Assembly (NCBI GenBank): GCA_027186245.1 | Contig: CP114481.1 | Span: forward strand, 40,021,501-40,085,500 | Source: Coriaria nepalensis | Taxonomy: Eukaryota > Streptophyta > Magnoliopsida > Cucurbitales > Coriariaceae | Length of the DNA: 64,000 bases | Direction of reading: 5' to 3' | Shown: positions 36,349 through 49,412 of the stretch, one piece after another | Layout of the letters: each line of letters starts with the position of its first letter | Position numbering within the stretch: position 1 is the stretch's first letter | Program-made: the position numbers and the translations under genes | Notes under the pieces: model-generated | The model's database searches: none | Seen by the model: only the letters and a program-made list of their open reading frames with translations | What the model was told of the DNA's origin: nothing

Positions 36349-36632
36349 TTTTGCATTACAGACACAACCTTTGAGCATAACTTGCAAATGATCATTGCGA
36401 GGAAAGTGTGCATTCGTTTAAAATTAAAATCATTTCAAAGAGTCCTTTCAAGTCAATAACTTATTTCAAAGCAAGTCGAACGAATTCTAATTTTGCACCA
36501 CAGACACAACTTTTTTGCATAACTTGCAAATGATCATTGCAAGGAAAGTGTGCTTTCGTTTAACCTTAAAATCATTTCAATGAGTCATTGCAAGTCAATA
36601 ACTTATGTCAAAGCAAGTCGAACGAATTCCGA
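36349..36632 (+). repeat. Y-opening remnant (2 monomers)
   Basis: A CCTTTGAGC/ATTGCGAGG unit (with GCATTACAG) and a CACCAC unit begin a fifth Y block, but the series is abandoned after two units. The second unit leads into the ATTCCGATTTT unit that starts the next duplicated segment. Confidence 0.82.
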
Positions 36633-37768
36633 TTTTGCACTACAGACACAACTTTTGTGCATAACTTGCAAATGATCATTGCAAGGAAAGTGTGCTTTCG
36701 TTTAACCTTAAAATCATTTCAATGAGTCTTTTCAAGTCAATAACTTATGTCAAAGCAAGTCGAACGAATTCTAGTTTTCTACTAAAAACAAAACTTTTGT
36801 GCATAACTTGCAAATGATCATTGCAAGGAAATTGTGCATTCGTTTAAAATTAAAATCATTTCAAAGAGTCCTTTCAGGTCAATAACTTATTTCAAAGCAA
36901 GTCGAACGAATTCTAATTTTGCACTACAGACACAACTTTTGTGCATAACTTGCAAATGATCATTGCAAGGAAAGTGTGCTTTCGTTTAACCTTAAAATCA
37001 TTTCAATGAGTCATTTCAAGTCAATAACATATTTCATAGCAAGTCGAACGTATTCTAGTTTTGCACTACAGACACAACTTTTGTGCATAACTTGCAAATG
37101 ATCATTGCAAGTAAAGTATGCATTCATTTAACCTTAAAATCATTTCAATGAGTCATTGCAAGTCAATAACTTATGTCAAAGCAAGTCGAACGAATTCTAG
37201 TTTTGCACTACAGACACAACTTTTGTGCATAACTTGCAAATGATCATTGCAAGGAAAGTGTGCAATCGTTTAAAATTAAAATCATTTCAAAGAGTCATTG
37301 CAAGTCAATAACTTATGTCAAAGCAAGTAGAACGAATTCTAATTTTGCACTACAGACACAACTTTTGTTCATAACTTGCAAATGAACATTGCAAGGAAAG
37401 TGTGCTTTCGTTTAACCTTAAAATCATTTCAATGAGTCATTGCAAGTCAATAACTTATTTCAAAACAAGTCGAACGAATTCTAATTTTGCACTACAGACA
37501 CAACTTTTGTGGATAACTTGCAAATGATCATTGCAAGGAAAGTGTGCTTTCGTTTAACCTTAAAATTATTTCAATGAGTCATTGCAACTCAATAACTTAT
37601 GTCAAAGCAAGTCGAACGAATTCTAGTTTTCTACTAAAAACAAAACTTTTGTGCATAACTTGCAAATGATCATTGCAAGGAAATTGTGCATTCGTTTAAA
37701 ATTAAAATCATTTCAAAGAGTCCTTTCAGGTCAATAACTTATTTCAAAGCAAGTCGAACGAATTCTAA

Positions 37769-38904
37769 TTTTGCACTACAGACACAACTTTTGTGCATAA
37801 CTTGCAAATGATCAGTGCAAGGAAAGTGTGCATTCGTTTAACCTTAAAATCATTTCAATGAGTCATTGCAAGTCAATAACTTATTTCAAAGCAATTCGAA
37901 CGAATTCTAGTTTTGCACTACAGACACAACTTTTGTGCATAACTTGCAAATGATCATTGCAAGGAAAGTGTGCATTTGTTTAAAATTAAAATCATTTCAA
38001 AGAGTCCTTTCAAGTCAATAACTTATTTCAAAGCAAGTCGAACGAATTCTAATTTTGCACTACAGACACAACTTTTGTGCATAACTTGCAAATGATCATT
38101 GCAAGGAAAGTGTGCTTTCGTTTAACCTTAAAATCATTTCAATGAGTCATTTCAAGTCAATAACTTATCTCAAAGCAAGTCGAATGAATTCTACTTTTGC
38201 ACTACAGACACAACTTTTGTGCATAACTTGCAAATGATCATTGCAAGGAAAGTGTGCATTCGTTTAACCTTAAAATCATTTCAATGAGTCATTTCAAGTC
38301 AATAACTTATGTCAAAGCAAGTCGAACGAATTCTAGTTTTGCACTACACACACAACTTTTGTGCATAACTTGCAAATGATCATTGCAAGTAAAGTGTACA
38401 TTCGTTTAACCTTAAAATAATTTCAATGAGTCATTGCAAGTCAATAATATATGTCAAAGCAAGTCGAACGAATTCTAATTTTGCACTACTGACACAACTT
38501 TTGTGTATAACTTGCAAATAATCATTGCAAGGAAAGTGTGCTTTCGTTTAACCTTAAAATCATTTCAATGTGTCCTTTCAAGTCAATAACTTATGTCAAA
38601 GGAAGTCGAACGAATTTTAGTTTTCTACTAAAAACACAACTTTTGTGCATAACTTGCAAATGATCATTGCAAGGAAAGTGTGCATTCGTTCAACCTTAAA
38701 ATCATTTCAATGAGTCATTTCAAGTCAATAACTTATTTCATAGCAAGTCGAACGTATTCTAGTTTTGCACTACAGACACAACTTTTGTGCATAACTTGCA
38801 AATGATCATTGCAAGGAAAGTGTGCATTCGTTTAACCTTAAAATCATTTCAATGAGTCATTGCAAGTCAATAACTTATGTCAAAGCAAGTCGAACGTATT
38901 CTAG
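37769..38904 (+). repeat. 1136-bp (8-monomer) tandem, first unit
   Basis: The series GATCAGTGC, GTGCATTTGTTTAAAATT, GTGCTTTCG, GAATTCTACTTTTGC, CACACACAAC/GTAAAGTGTACATTC, AATAATATATGTC, CAATGTGTCC, and GAATTTTAG/TTTTCTACTAAAAACAC/GTTCAACC/TTTCATAGC units is repeated immediately at 38905-40040, with matching landmarks 1,136 bp apart (for example CTACTTTTGC at 38191 and 39327). Confidence 0.88.
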
Positions 38905-40040
38905 TTTTGCACTACAGACACAACTTTTGTGCATAACTTGCAAATGATCAGTGCAAGGAAAGTGTGCATTCGTTTAACCTTAAAATCATTTCAATGAGTC
39001 ATTGCAAGTCAATAACTTATTTCAAAGCAATTCGAACGAATTCTAGTTTTGCACTACAGACACAACTTTTGTGCATAACTTGCAAATGATCATTGCAAGG
39101 AAAGTGTGCATTTGTTTAAAATTAAAATCATTTCAAAGAGTCCTTTCAAGTCAATAACTTATTTCAAAGCAAGTCGAACGAATTCTAATTTTGCACTACA
39201 GACACAACTTTTGTGCATAACTTGCAAATGATCATTGCAAGGAAAGTGTGCTTTCGTTTAACCTTAAAATCATTTCAATGAGTCATTTCAAGTCAATAAC
39301 TTATCTCAAAGCAAGTCGAATGAATTCTACTTTTGCACTACAGACACAACTTTTGTGCATAACTTGCAAATGATCATTGCAAGGAAAGTGTGCATTCGTT
39401 TAACCTTAAAATCATTTCAATGAGTCATTTCAAGTCAATAACTTATGTCAAAGCAAGTCGAACGAATTCTAGTTTTGCACTACACACACAACTTTTGTGC
39501 ATAACTTGCAAATGATCATTGCAAGTAAAGTGTACATTCGTTTAACCTTAAAATAATTTCAATGAGTCATTGCAAGTCAATAATATATGTCAAAGCAAGT
39601 CGAACGAATTCTAATTTTGCACTACTGACACAACTTTTGTGTATAACTTGCAAATAATCATTGCAAGGAAAGTGTGCTTTCGTTTAACCTTAAAATCATT
39701 TCAATGTGTCCTTTCAAGTCAATAACTTATGTCAAAGGAAGTCGAACGAATTTTAGTTTTCTACTAAAAACACAACTTTTGTGCATAACTTGCAAATGAT
39801 CATTGCAAGGAAAGTGTGCATTCGTTCAACCTTAAAATCATTTCAATGAGTCATTTCAAGTCAATAACTTATTTCATAGCAAGTCGAACGTATTCTAGTT
39901 TTGCACTACAGACACAACTTTTGTGCATAACTTGCAAATGATCATTGCAAGGAAAGTGTTCATTCGTTTAACCTTAAAATCATTTCAATGAGTCATTGCA
40001 AGTCAATAACTTATGTCAAAGCAAGTCGAACGAATTCTAG
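38905..40040 (+). repeat. 1136-bp (8-monomer) tandem, second unit
   Basis: Repeats 37769-38904 nearly base for base. Differences appear towards the end: GTGTTCATTCG at about 39958, and the closing junction ATTCTAG in place of GTATTCTAG. Confidence 0.87.
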
Positions 40041-40750
40041 TTTTCTACTAAAAACACAACTTTTGTGCATAACTTGCAAATGATCAGTGAAAGGAAAGTG
40101 TGCATTCGTTTAACCTTAAAATCATTTCAATGAGTCATTGCAAGTCAATAACTTATTTCAAAGCAATTCGAACGAATTCTAGTTTTGCACTACAGACACA
40201 ACTTTTGTGTATAACTTGCAAATGATCATTGCAAGGAAAGTGTGCATTCGTTTAACCTTAAAATCATTTCAATGAGTCATTTCAAGTCAATAACTTATGT
40301 CAAAGCAAGTCGAACGAATTCTAGTTTTGCACTACACACACAACTTTTGTGCATAACATTCAAATGATCATTGCAAGGAAAGTGTGCATTCATTTAAAAT
40401 TAAAATCATTTCAAAGAGTCCTTTCAGGTCAATAACTTATTTCAAAGCAAGTCGAACGAATTCTAATTTTGCACTACAGACACAACTTTTGTGCATAACT
40501 TGCAAATGATCATTGCAAGGAAAGTGGGCTGTCGTTTAACCTTAAAATCATTTCAATGAGTCATTTCAAGTGAATAACTTATCTCAAAGCAAGTCGAATG
40601 AATTCTAGTTTTGCACTACAGACACAACTTTTGTGCATAACTTGCAAATGATCATTGCAAGGAAAGTGTGCATTCGTTTAACCTTAAAATCATTTCAATG
40701 AGTCATTTCAAGTGAATAACTTATCTCAAAGCAAGTCGAATGAATTCTTG

Positions 40751-43700
40751 CTTTGCACTACACACACAACTTTTGTGCATAACTTGCAAATGATCATTGC
40801 AAGTAAAGTGTACATTCGTTTAACCTTAAAATAATTTCAATGAGTCATTGCAAGTCAATAATATATGTCAAAGCAAGTCGAACGAATTCTAATTTTGCAC
40901 TACTGACACAACTTTTGTGTATAACTTGCAAATAATCATTGCAAGGAAAGTGTGCTTTCGTTTAACCTTAAAATCATTTCAATGTGTCCTTTCAAGTCAA
41001 TAACTTATGTCAAAGGAAGTCGAACGAATTTTAGTTTTCTACTAAAAACACAACTTTTGTGCATAACTTGCAAATGATCATTGCAAGGAAAGTGTGCATT
41101 CGTTCAACCTTAAAATCATTTCAATGAGTCATTTCAAGTCAATAACTTATTTCATAGCAAGTCGAGCGTATTCTAGTTTTGCACTACAGACACAACTTTT
41201 GTGAATAACTTGCAAATGATCATTGCAAGGAAAGTGTGCATTCGTTCAACCTTAAAATCATTTCAATGAGTCATTTCAAGTCAATAACTTATTTCATAGC
41301 AAGTCGAACGTATTCTAGTTTTGCACTACAGACACAACTTTTGTGCATAACTTGCAAATGATCATTGCAAGGAAAGTGTTCATTCGTTTAACCTTAAAAT
41401 CATTTCAATGAGTCATTGCAAGTCAATAACTTATTTCAAAGCAATTCGAACGAATTCTAGTTTTGCACTACAGACACAACTTTTGTGTATAACTTGCAAA
41501 TGATCATTGCAAGGAAAGTGTGCATTCGTTTAACCTTAAAATCATTTCAATGAGTCATTTCAAGTCAATAACTTATGTCAAAGCAAGTCGAACGAATTCT
41601 AGTTTTGCACTACACACACAACTTTTGTGCATAACATTCAAATGATCATTGCAAGGAAAGTGTGCATTCATTTAAAATTAAAATCATTTCAAAGAGTCCT
41701 TTCAGGTCAATAACTTATTTCAAAGCAAGTCGAACGAATTCTAATTTTGCACTACAGACACAACTTTTGTGCATAACTTGCAAATGATCATTGCAAGGAA
41801 AGTGGGCTGTCGTTTAACCTTAAAATCATTTCAATGAGTCATTTCAAGTGAATAACTTATCTCAAAGCAAGTCGAATGAATTCTAGTTTTGCACTACAGA
41901 CACAACTTTTGTGCATAACTTGCAAATGATCATTGCAAGGAAAGTGTGCATTCGTTTAACCTTAAAATCATTTCAATGAGTCATTTCAAGTCAATAACTT
42001 ATGTCAAAGCAAGTCGAACGAATTCTAGTTTTGCACTACACACACAACTTTTGTGCATAACTTGCAAATGATCATTGCAAGTAAAGTGTACATTCGTTTA
42101 ACCTTAAAATAATTTCAATGAGTCATTGCAAGTCAATAATATATGTCAAAGCAAGTCGAACGAATTCTAATTTTGCACTACTGACACAACTTTTGTGTAT
42201 AACTTGCAAATAATCATTGCAAGGAAAGTGTGCTTTCGTTTAACCTTAAAATCATTTCAATGTGTCCTTTCAAGTCAATAACTTATGTCAAAGGAAGTCG
42301 AACGAATTTTAGTTTTCTACTAAAAACACAACTTTTGTGCATAACTTGCAAATGATCATTGCAAGGAAAGTGTGCATTCGTTCAACCTTAAAATCATTTC
42401 AATGAGTCATTTCAAGTCAATAACTTATTTCATAGCAAGTCGAACGTATTCTAGTTTTGCACTACAGACACAACTTTTGTGCATAACTTGCAAATGATCA
42501 TTGCAAGGAAAGTGTGCATTCGTTCAACCTTAAAATCATTTCAATGAGTCATTTCAAGTCAATAACTTATTTCATAGCAAGTCGAACGTATTCTAGTTTT
42601 GCACTACAGACACAACTTTTGTGCATAACTTGCAAATGATCATTGCAAGGAAAGTGGGCTGTCGTTTAACCTTAAAATCATTTCAATGAGTCATTTCAAG
42701 TGAATAACTTATCTCAAAGCAAGTCGAATGAATTCTAGTTTTGCACTACAGACACAACTTTTGTGCATAACTTGCAAATGATCATTGCAAGGAAAGTGTG
42801 CATTCGTTTAACCTTAAAATCATTTCAATGAGTCATTTCAAGTCAATAACTTATGTCAAAGCAAGTCGAACGAATTCTAGTTTTGCACTACACACACAAC
42901 TTTTGTGCATAACTTGCAAATGATCATTGCAAGTAAAGTGTACATTCGTTTAACCTTAAAATAATTTCAATGAGTCATTGCAAGTCAATAATATATGTCA
43001 AAGCAAGTCGAACGAATTCTAATTTTGCACTACTGACACAACTTTTGTGTATAACTTGCAAATAATCATTGCAAGGAAAGTGTGCTTTCGTTTAACCTTA
43101 AAATCATTTCAATGTGTCCTTTCAAGTCAATAACTTATGTCAAAGGAAGTCGAACGAATTTTAGTTTTCTACTAAAAACACAACTTTTGTGCATAACTTG
43201 CAAATGATCATTGCAAGGAAAGTGTGCATTCGTTCAACCTTAAAATCATTTCAATGAGTCATTTCACGTCAATAACTTATTTCATAGCAAGTCGAACGTA
43301 TTCTAGTTTTGCACTACAGACACAACTTTTGTGCATAACTTGCAAATGATCATTGCAAGGAAAGTGTGCATTCGTTCAACCTTAAAATCATTTCAATGAG
43401 TCATTTCAAGTCAATAACTTATTTCATAGCAAGTCGAACGTATTCTAGTTTTGCACTACAGACACAACTTTTGTGCATAACTTGCAAATGATCATTGCAA
43501 GGAAAGTGTTCATTCGTTTAACCTTAAAATCATTTCAATGAGTCATTGCAAGTCAATAACTTATGTCAAAGCAAGTCGAACGAATTCTAGTTTTCTACTA
43601 AAAACACAACTTTTGTGCATAACTTGCAAATGATCAGTGAAAGGAAAGTGTGCATTCGTTTAACCTTAAAATCATTTCAATGAGTCATTGCAAGTCAATA

Positions 43701-44300
43701 ACTTATTTCAAAGCAATTCGAACGAATTCTAGTTTTGCACTACAGACACAACTTTTGTGTATAACTTGCAAATGATCATTGCAAGGAAAGTGTGCATTCG
43801 TTTAACCTTAAAATCATTTCAATGAGTCATTTCAAGTCAATAACTTATGTCAAAGCAAGTCGAACGAATTCTAGTTTTGCACTACACACACAACTTTTGT
43901 GCATAACATTCAAATGATCATTGCAAGGAAAGTGTGCATTCATTTAAAATTAAAATCATTTCAAAGAGTCCTTTCAGGTCAATAACTTATTTCAAAGCAA
44001 GTCGAACGAATTCTAATTTTGCACTACAGACACAACTTTTGTGCATAACTTGCAAATGATCATTGCAAGGAAAGTGGGCTGTCGTTTAACCTTAAAATCA
44101 TTTCAATGAGTCATTTCAAGTCAATAACTTATGTTAAAGCAAGTCGAACGAATTCTAGTTTTGCACTACACACACAACTTTTGTGCATAACATGCAAATG
44201 ATCATTGCAAGGAAAGTGTGCATTCGTTTAACCTTAAAATCATTTCAATGAGTCATTGCAAGTCAATAACTTATGTCAAAGCAAGTCGAACGAATTCCGA
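40751..44300 (+). repeat. 25-monomer linker of the same family between the two large copies
   Basis: It uses the same subfamilies as its flanks in 6- and 9-monomer cycles. The GAATTTTAG-TTTTCTACTAAAAACAC unit occurs at 41035, 42313 and 43165, spaced 1,278 and 852 bp, after 39757 in copy 1 (1,278 bp before). GTGGGCTGTCG occurs at about 41804, 42656 and 44078. Paired GTTCAACC/TTTCATAGC/CGTATTCTAG units appear as doublets. A private GTCGAGCG variant lies at about 41164. Confidence 0.87.
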
Positions 44301-47300
44301 TTTTGCACTACAGACACAACTTTTGTGCATAACTTGCAAATGATCATTGCAAGGAAAGTGTGCTTTCGTTTAACCTTAAAATCATTTCAATGAGTCTTTT
44401 CAAGTCAATAACTTATGTCAAAGCAAGTCGAACGAATTCTAGTTTTCTACTAAAAACAAAACTTTTGTGCATAACTTGCAAATGATCATTGCAAGGAAAT
44501 TGTGCATTCGTTTAAAATTAAAATCATTTCAAAGAGTCCTTTCAGGTCAATAACTTATTTCAAAGCAAGTCGAACGAATTCTAATTTTGCACTACAGACA
44601 CAACTTTTGTGCATAACTTGCAAATGATCATTGCAAGGAAAGTGTGCTTTCGTTTAACCTTAAAATCATTTCAATGAGTCATTTCAAGTCAATAACATAT
44701 TTCATAGCAAGTCGAACGTATTCTAGTTTTGCACTACAGACACAACTTTTGTGCATAACTTGCAAATGATCATTGCAAGTAAAGTATGCATTCGTTTAAC
44801 CTTAAAATCATTTCAATGAGTCATTGCAAGTCAATAACTTATGTCAAAGCAAGTCGAACGAATTCTAGTTTTGCACTACAGACACAACTTTTGTGCATAA
44901 CTTGCAAATGATCATTGCAAGGAAAGTGTGCAATCGTTTAAAATTAAAATCATTTCAAAGAGTCATTGCAAGTCAATAACTTATGTCAAAGCAAGTAGAA
45001 CGAATTCTAATTTTGCACTACAGACACAACTTTTGTTCATAACTTGCAAATGAACATTGCAAGGAAAGTGTGCTTTCGTTTAACCTTAAAATCATTTCAA
45101 TGAGTCATTGCAAGTCAATAACTTATTTCAAAACAAGTCGAACGAATTCTAATTTTGCACTACAGACACAACTTTTGTGGATAACTTGCAAATGATCATT
45201 GCAAGGAAAGTGTGCTTTCGTTTAACCTTAAAATTATTTCAATGAGTCATTGCAACTCAATAACTTATGTCAAAGCAAGTCGAACGAATTCTAGTTTTCT
45301 ACTAAAAACAAAACTTTTGTGCATAACTTGCAAATGATCATTGCAAGGAAATTGTGCATTCGTTTAAAATTAAAATCATTTCAAAGAGTCCTTTCAGGTC
45401 AATAACTTATTTCAAAGCAAGTCGAACGAATTCTAATTTTGCACTACAGACACAACTTTTGTGCATAACTTGCAAATGATCAGTGCAAGGAAAGTGTGCA
45501 TTCGTTTAACCTTAAAATCATTTCAATGAGTCATTGCAAGTCAATAACTTATTTCAAAGCAATTCGAACGAATTCTAGTTTTGCACTACAGACACAACTT
45601 TTGTGCATAACTTGCAAATGATCATTGCAAGGAAAGTGTGCATTTGTTTAAAATTAAAATCATTTCAAAGAGTCCTTTCAAGTCAATAACTTATTTCAAA
45701 GCAAGTCGAACGAATTCTAATTTTGCACTACAGACACAACTTTTGTGCATAACTTGCAAATGATCATTGCAAGGAAAGTGTGCTTTCGTTTAACCTTAAA
45801 ATCATTTCAATGAGTCATTTCAAGTCAATAACTTATCTCAAAGCAAGTCGAATGAATTCTACTTTTGCACTACAGACACAACTTTTGTGCATAACTTGCA
45901 AATGATCATTGCAAGGAAAGTGTGCATTCGTTTAACCTTAAAATCATTTCAATGAGTCATTTCAAGTCAATAACTTATGTCAAAGCAAGTCGAACGAATT
46001 CTAGTTTTGCACTACACACACAACTTTTGTGCATAACTTGCAAATGATCATTGCAAGTAAAGTGTACATTCGTTTAACCTTAAAATAATTTCAATGAGTC
46101 ATTGCAAGTCAATAATATATGTCAAAGCAAGTCGAACGAATTCTAATTTTGCACTACTGACACAACTTTTGTGTATAACTTGCAAATAATCATTGCAAGG
46201 AAAGTGTGCTTTCGTTTAACCTTAAAATCATTTCAATGTGTCCTTTCAAGTCAATAACTTATGTCAAAGGAAGTCGAACGAATTTTAGTTTTCTACTAAA
46301 AACACAACTTTTGTGCATAACTTGCAAATGATCATTGCAAGGAAAGTGTGCATTCGTTCAACCTTAAAATCATTTCAATGAGTCATTTCAAGTCAATAAC
46401 TTATTTCATAGCAAGTCGAACGTATTCTAGTTTTGCACTACAGACACAACTTTTGTGCATAACTTGCAAATGATCATTGCAAGGAAAGTGTGCATTCGTT
46501 TAACCTTAAAATCATTTCAATGAGTCATTGCAAGTCAATAACTTATGTCAAAGCAAGTCGAACGTATTCTAGTTTTGCACTACAGACACAACTTTTGTGC
46601 ATAACTTGCAAATGATCAGTGCAAGGAAAGTGTGCATTCGTTTAACCTTAAAATCATTTCAATGAGTCATTGCAAGTCAATAACTTATTTCAAAGCAATT
46701 CGAACGAATTCTAGTTTTGCACTACAGACACAACTTTTGTGCATAACTTGCAAATGATCATTGCAAGGAAAGTGTGCATTTGTTTAAAATTAAAATCATT
46801 TCAAAGAGTCCTTTCAAGTCAATAACTTATTTCAAAGCAAGTCGAACGAATTCTAATTTTGCACTACAGACACAACTTTTGTGCATAACTTGCAAATGAT
46901 CATTGCAAGGAAAGTGTGCTTTCGTTTAACCTTAAAATCATTTCAATGAGTCATTTCAAGTCAATAACTTATCTCAAAGCAAGTCGAATGAATTCTACTT
47001 TTGCACTACAGACACAACTTTTGTGCATAACTTGCAAATGATCATTGCAAGGAAAGTGTGCATTCGTTTAACCTTAAAATCATTTCAATGAGTCATTTCA
47101 AGTCAATAACTTATGTCAAAGCAAGTCGAACGAATTCTAGTTTTGCACTACACACACAACTTTTGTGCATAACTTGCAAATGATCATTGCAAGTAAAGTG
47201 TACATTCGTTTAACCTTAAAATAATTTCAATGAGTCATTGCAAGTCAATAATATATGTCAAAGCAAGTCGAACGAATTCTAATTTTGCACTGCTGACACA

Positions 47301-48418
47301 ACTTTTGTGTATAACTTGCAAATAATCATTGCAAGGAAAGTGTGCTTTCGTTTAACCTTAAAATCATTTCAATGTGTCCTTTCAAGTCAATAACTTATGT
47401 CAAAGGAAGTCGAACGAATTTTAGTTTTCTACTAAAAACACAACTTTTGTGCATAACTTGCAAATGATCATTGCAAGGAAAGTGTGCATTCGTTCAACCT
47501 TAAAATCATTTCAATGAGTCATTTCAAGTCAATAACTTATTTCATAGCAAGTCGAACGTATTCTAGTTTTGCACTACAGACACAACTTTTGTGCATAACT
47601 TGCAAATGATCATTGCAAGGAAAGTGTGCATTCGTTTAACCTTAAAATCATTTCAATGAGTCATTGCAAGTCAATAACTTATGTCAAAGCAAGTCGAACG
47701 AATTCTAGTTTTCTACTAAAAACACAACTTTTGTGCATAACTTGCAAATGATCAGTGAAAGGAAAGTGTGCATTCGTTTAACCTTAAAATCATTTCAATG
47801 AGTCATTGCAAGTCAATAACTTATTTCAAAGCAATTCGAACGAATTCTAGTTTTGCACTACAGACACAACTTTTGTGTATAACTTGCAAATGATCATTGC
47901 AAGGAAAGTGTGCATTCGTTTAACCTTAAAATCATTTCAATGAGTCATTTCAAGTCAATAACTTATGTCAAAGCAAGTCGAACGAATTCTAGTTTTGCAC
48001 TACACACACAACTTTTGTGCATAACATTCAAATGATCATTGCAAGGAAAGTGTGCATTCATTTAAAATTAAAATCATTTCAAAGAGTCCTTTCAGGTCAA
48101 TAACTTATTTCAAAGCAAGTCGAACGAATTCTAATTTTGAACTACAGACACAACTTTTGTGCATAACTTGCAAATGATCATTGCAAGGAAAGTGGGCTGT
48201 CGTTTAACCTTAAAATCATTTCAATGAGTCATTTCAAGTGAATAACTTATCTCAAAGCAAGTCGAATGAATTCTAGTTTTGCACTACAGACACAACTTTT
48301 GTGCATAACTTGCAAATGATCATTGCAAGGAAAGTGTGCATTCGTTTAACCTTAAAATCATTTCAATGAGTCATTTCAACTGAATAACTTATCTCAAAGC
48401 AAGTCGAATGAATTCTTG
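44301..48418 (+). repeat. 4118-bp segment, copy 2 (29 monomers)
   Basis: Second copy of 36633-40750 in the same orientation and monomer order. By eye I found about five differences: CATTCGTTTAACC for CATTCATTTAACC near 44788; GCACTGCTGAC near 47290; GTGTGCATTCG for GTGTTCATTCG near 47629; TTTTGAACTAC near 48137; and TTTCAACTGAATAAC near 48378. Copy 1 ends in ATTCTTGCTTTGC and copy 2 in ATTCTTGTTTTGC, after which they diverge. Confidence 0.9.
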
Positions 48419-49412
48419 TTTTGCACTACAGACACAACTTTTGTGCATAACTTGCAAATGATCATTGCAAGAAAAGTGTGCATTCGTTTAACCTTAAAAT
48501 CATTTCAATGAGTCATTGCAAGTCAATAACTTATGTCAAAGCAAGTCGAACGAATTCTAGTTTTGCACTACACACACAACTTTTGTGCATAACTTGCAAA
48601 TGATCATTGCAAGGAAAGTGTGCATTCGTTTAACCTTAAAATCATTTCAATGAGTCATTTCAAGTCAATAACTTATGTCAAAGAGAGTCGAACGAATTCT
48701 AGTTTTCCAGTACAGACACAAATTTTGTGCATAACTTCCAAATGATCATTGCAAGGAAAGTGTGCATTCATTTAACCTTAAAATCATTTCAATGAGTCAT
48801 TTCAAGTCAATAACTTATTTCAAAGCAATTCGGACGAATTCTGTTTTTGCACTACAAACACAAGTTTTGTGCATAACTTGCAAATGATCATTTCAAGAAA
48901 AGTGTGCATTCGTTTAAAATTAAAATCATTTCAAAGAGTCCTCATAAGTCAATAACTTATTTCAGAGCAAGTCGAACGAATTCTAATTTTGCACTACAGG
49001 CACAACTTTTGTGCATAACTTGCAAATGATCATTGCAAGGAAAGTGTGCTTTCGTTTAACCTTAAAATCATTTAAATGAGTCATTTCAAGTCAATAACTT
49101 ATCTCAAAGCAAGTCGAATGAATTCTAGTTTTGCACTACAGACCCAACTTTTCTGCATAACTTGCAAATGATCATTGCAAGGAAAGTGTGCATTCGTTTA
49201 ACCTTAAAATCATTTCAATGAGTCATTTCAAGTCAATAACTTATGTCAAAGCAAGTCGAACGAATTCTAGTTTTGCACTACACACACAACTTTTGTGCAT
49301 AACTTGCAAATGATCCTTGGAAGGAAAGTGTGCATTCGTTTAACCTTAAAATCATTTCAATGAGTCATTGCAAGTCAATAATTTATGTCAAAGCAAGTCG
49401 AACGAATTCTAG
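48419..49412 (+). repeat. Divergent transitional monomers (7 units)
   Basis: Seven units with more private changes than elsewhere nearby: GCAAGAAAAGTG, GTCAAAGAGAGTCG, TTTTCCAGTACAG with ACTTCCAAATG, CAATTCGGACG with ATTCTGTTTTTGC, TCATTTCAAGAAAAG, AGTCCTCATAAGTC, TTTAAATGAGTC, and ATGATCCTTGGAAGG. No clear HOR copy is visible. The zone separates the families rich in TTTTCTACTAAAAAC on the left from the 18-monomer HOR on the right. Confidence 0.83.

Larger units (their letters stand above)
36633..40750 (+). repeat. 4118-bp segment, copy 1 (29 monomers)
   Basis: The same segment recurs at 44301-48418, offset exactly 7,668 bp (54 x 142). Shared rare variants include ATTCCGATTTT, GGAAATTGTGC with TTTCAGGTC, AACATATTTCATAGC, GTAAAGTATGC, GTGCAATCG with AAGAGTCATTGC, AAGTAGAACG, TTGTGGATAAC, GAATTCTACTTTTGC, AATAATATATGTC, CAATGTGTCC with GAATTTTAG, ACATTCAAATG and GTGGGCTGTCG. 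Similarity starts a little earlier, at about 36560. Inside lies an 8-monomer tandem: 37769-38904 and 38905-40040 repeat at 1,136 bp. Confidence 0.9.

Noticed and set aside
36633..48418. Transposon or other insertion separating the two 4.1-kb copies
   Set aside because: The 3,550 bp between them is 25 intact monomers of the same family, with no terminal repeats, target-site duplications or foreign sequence.
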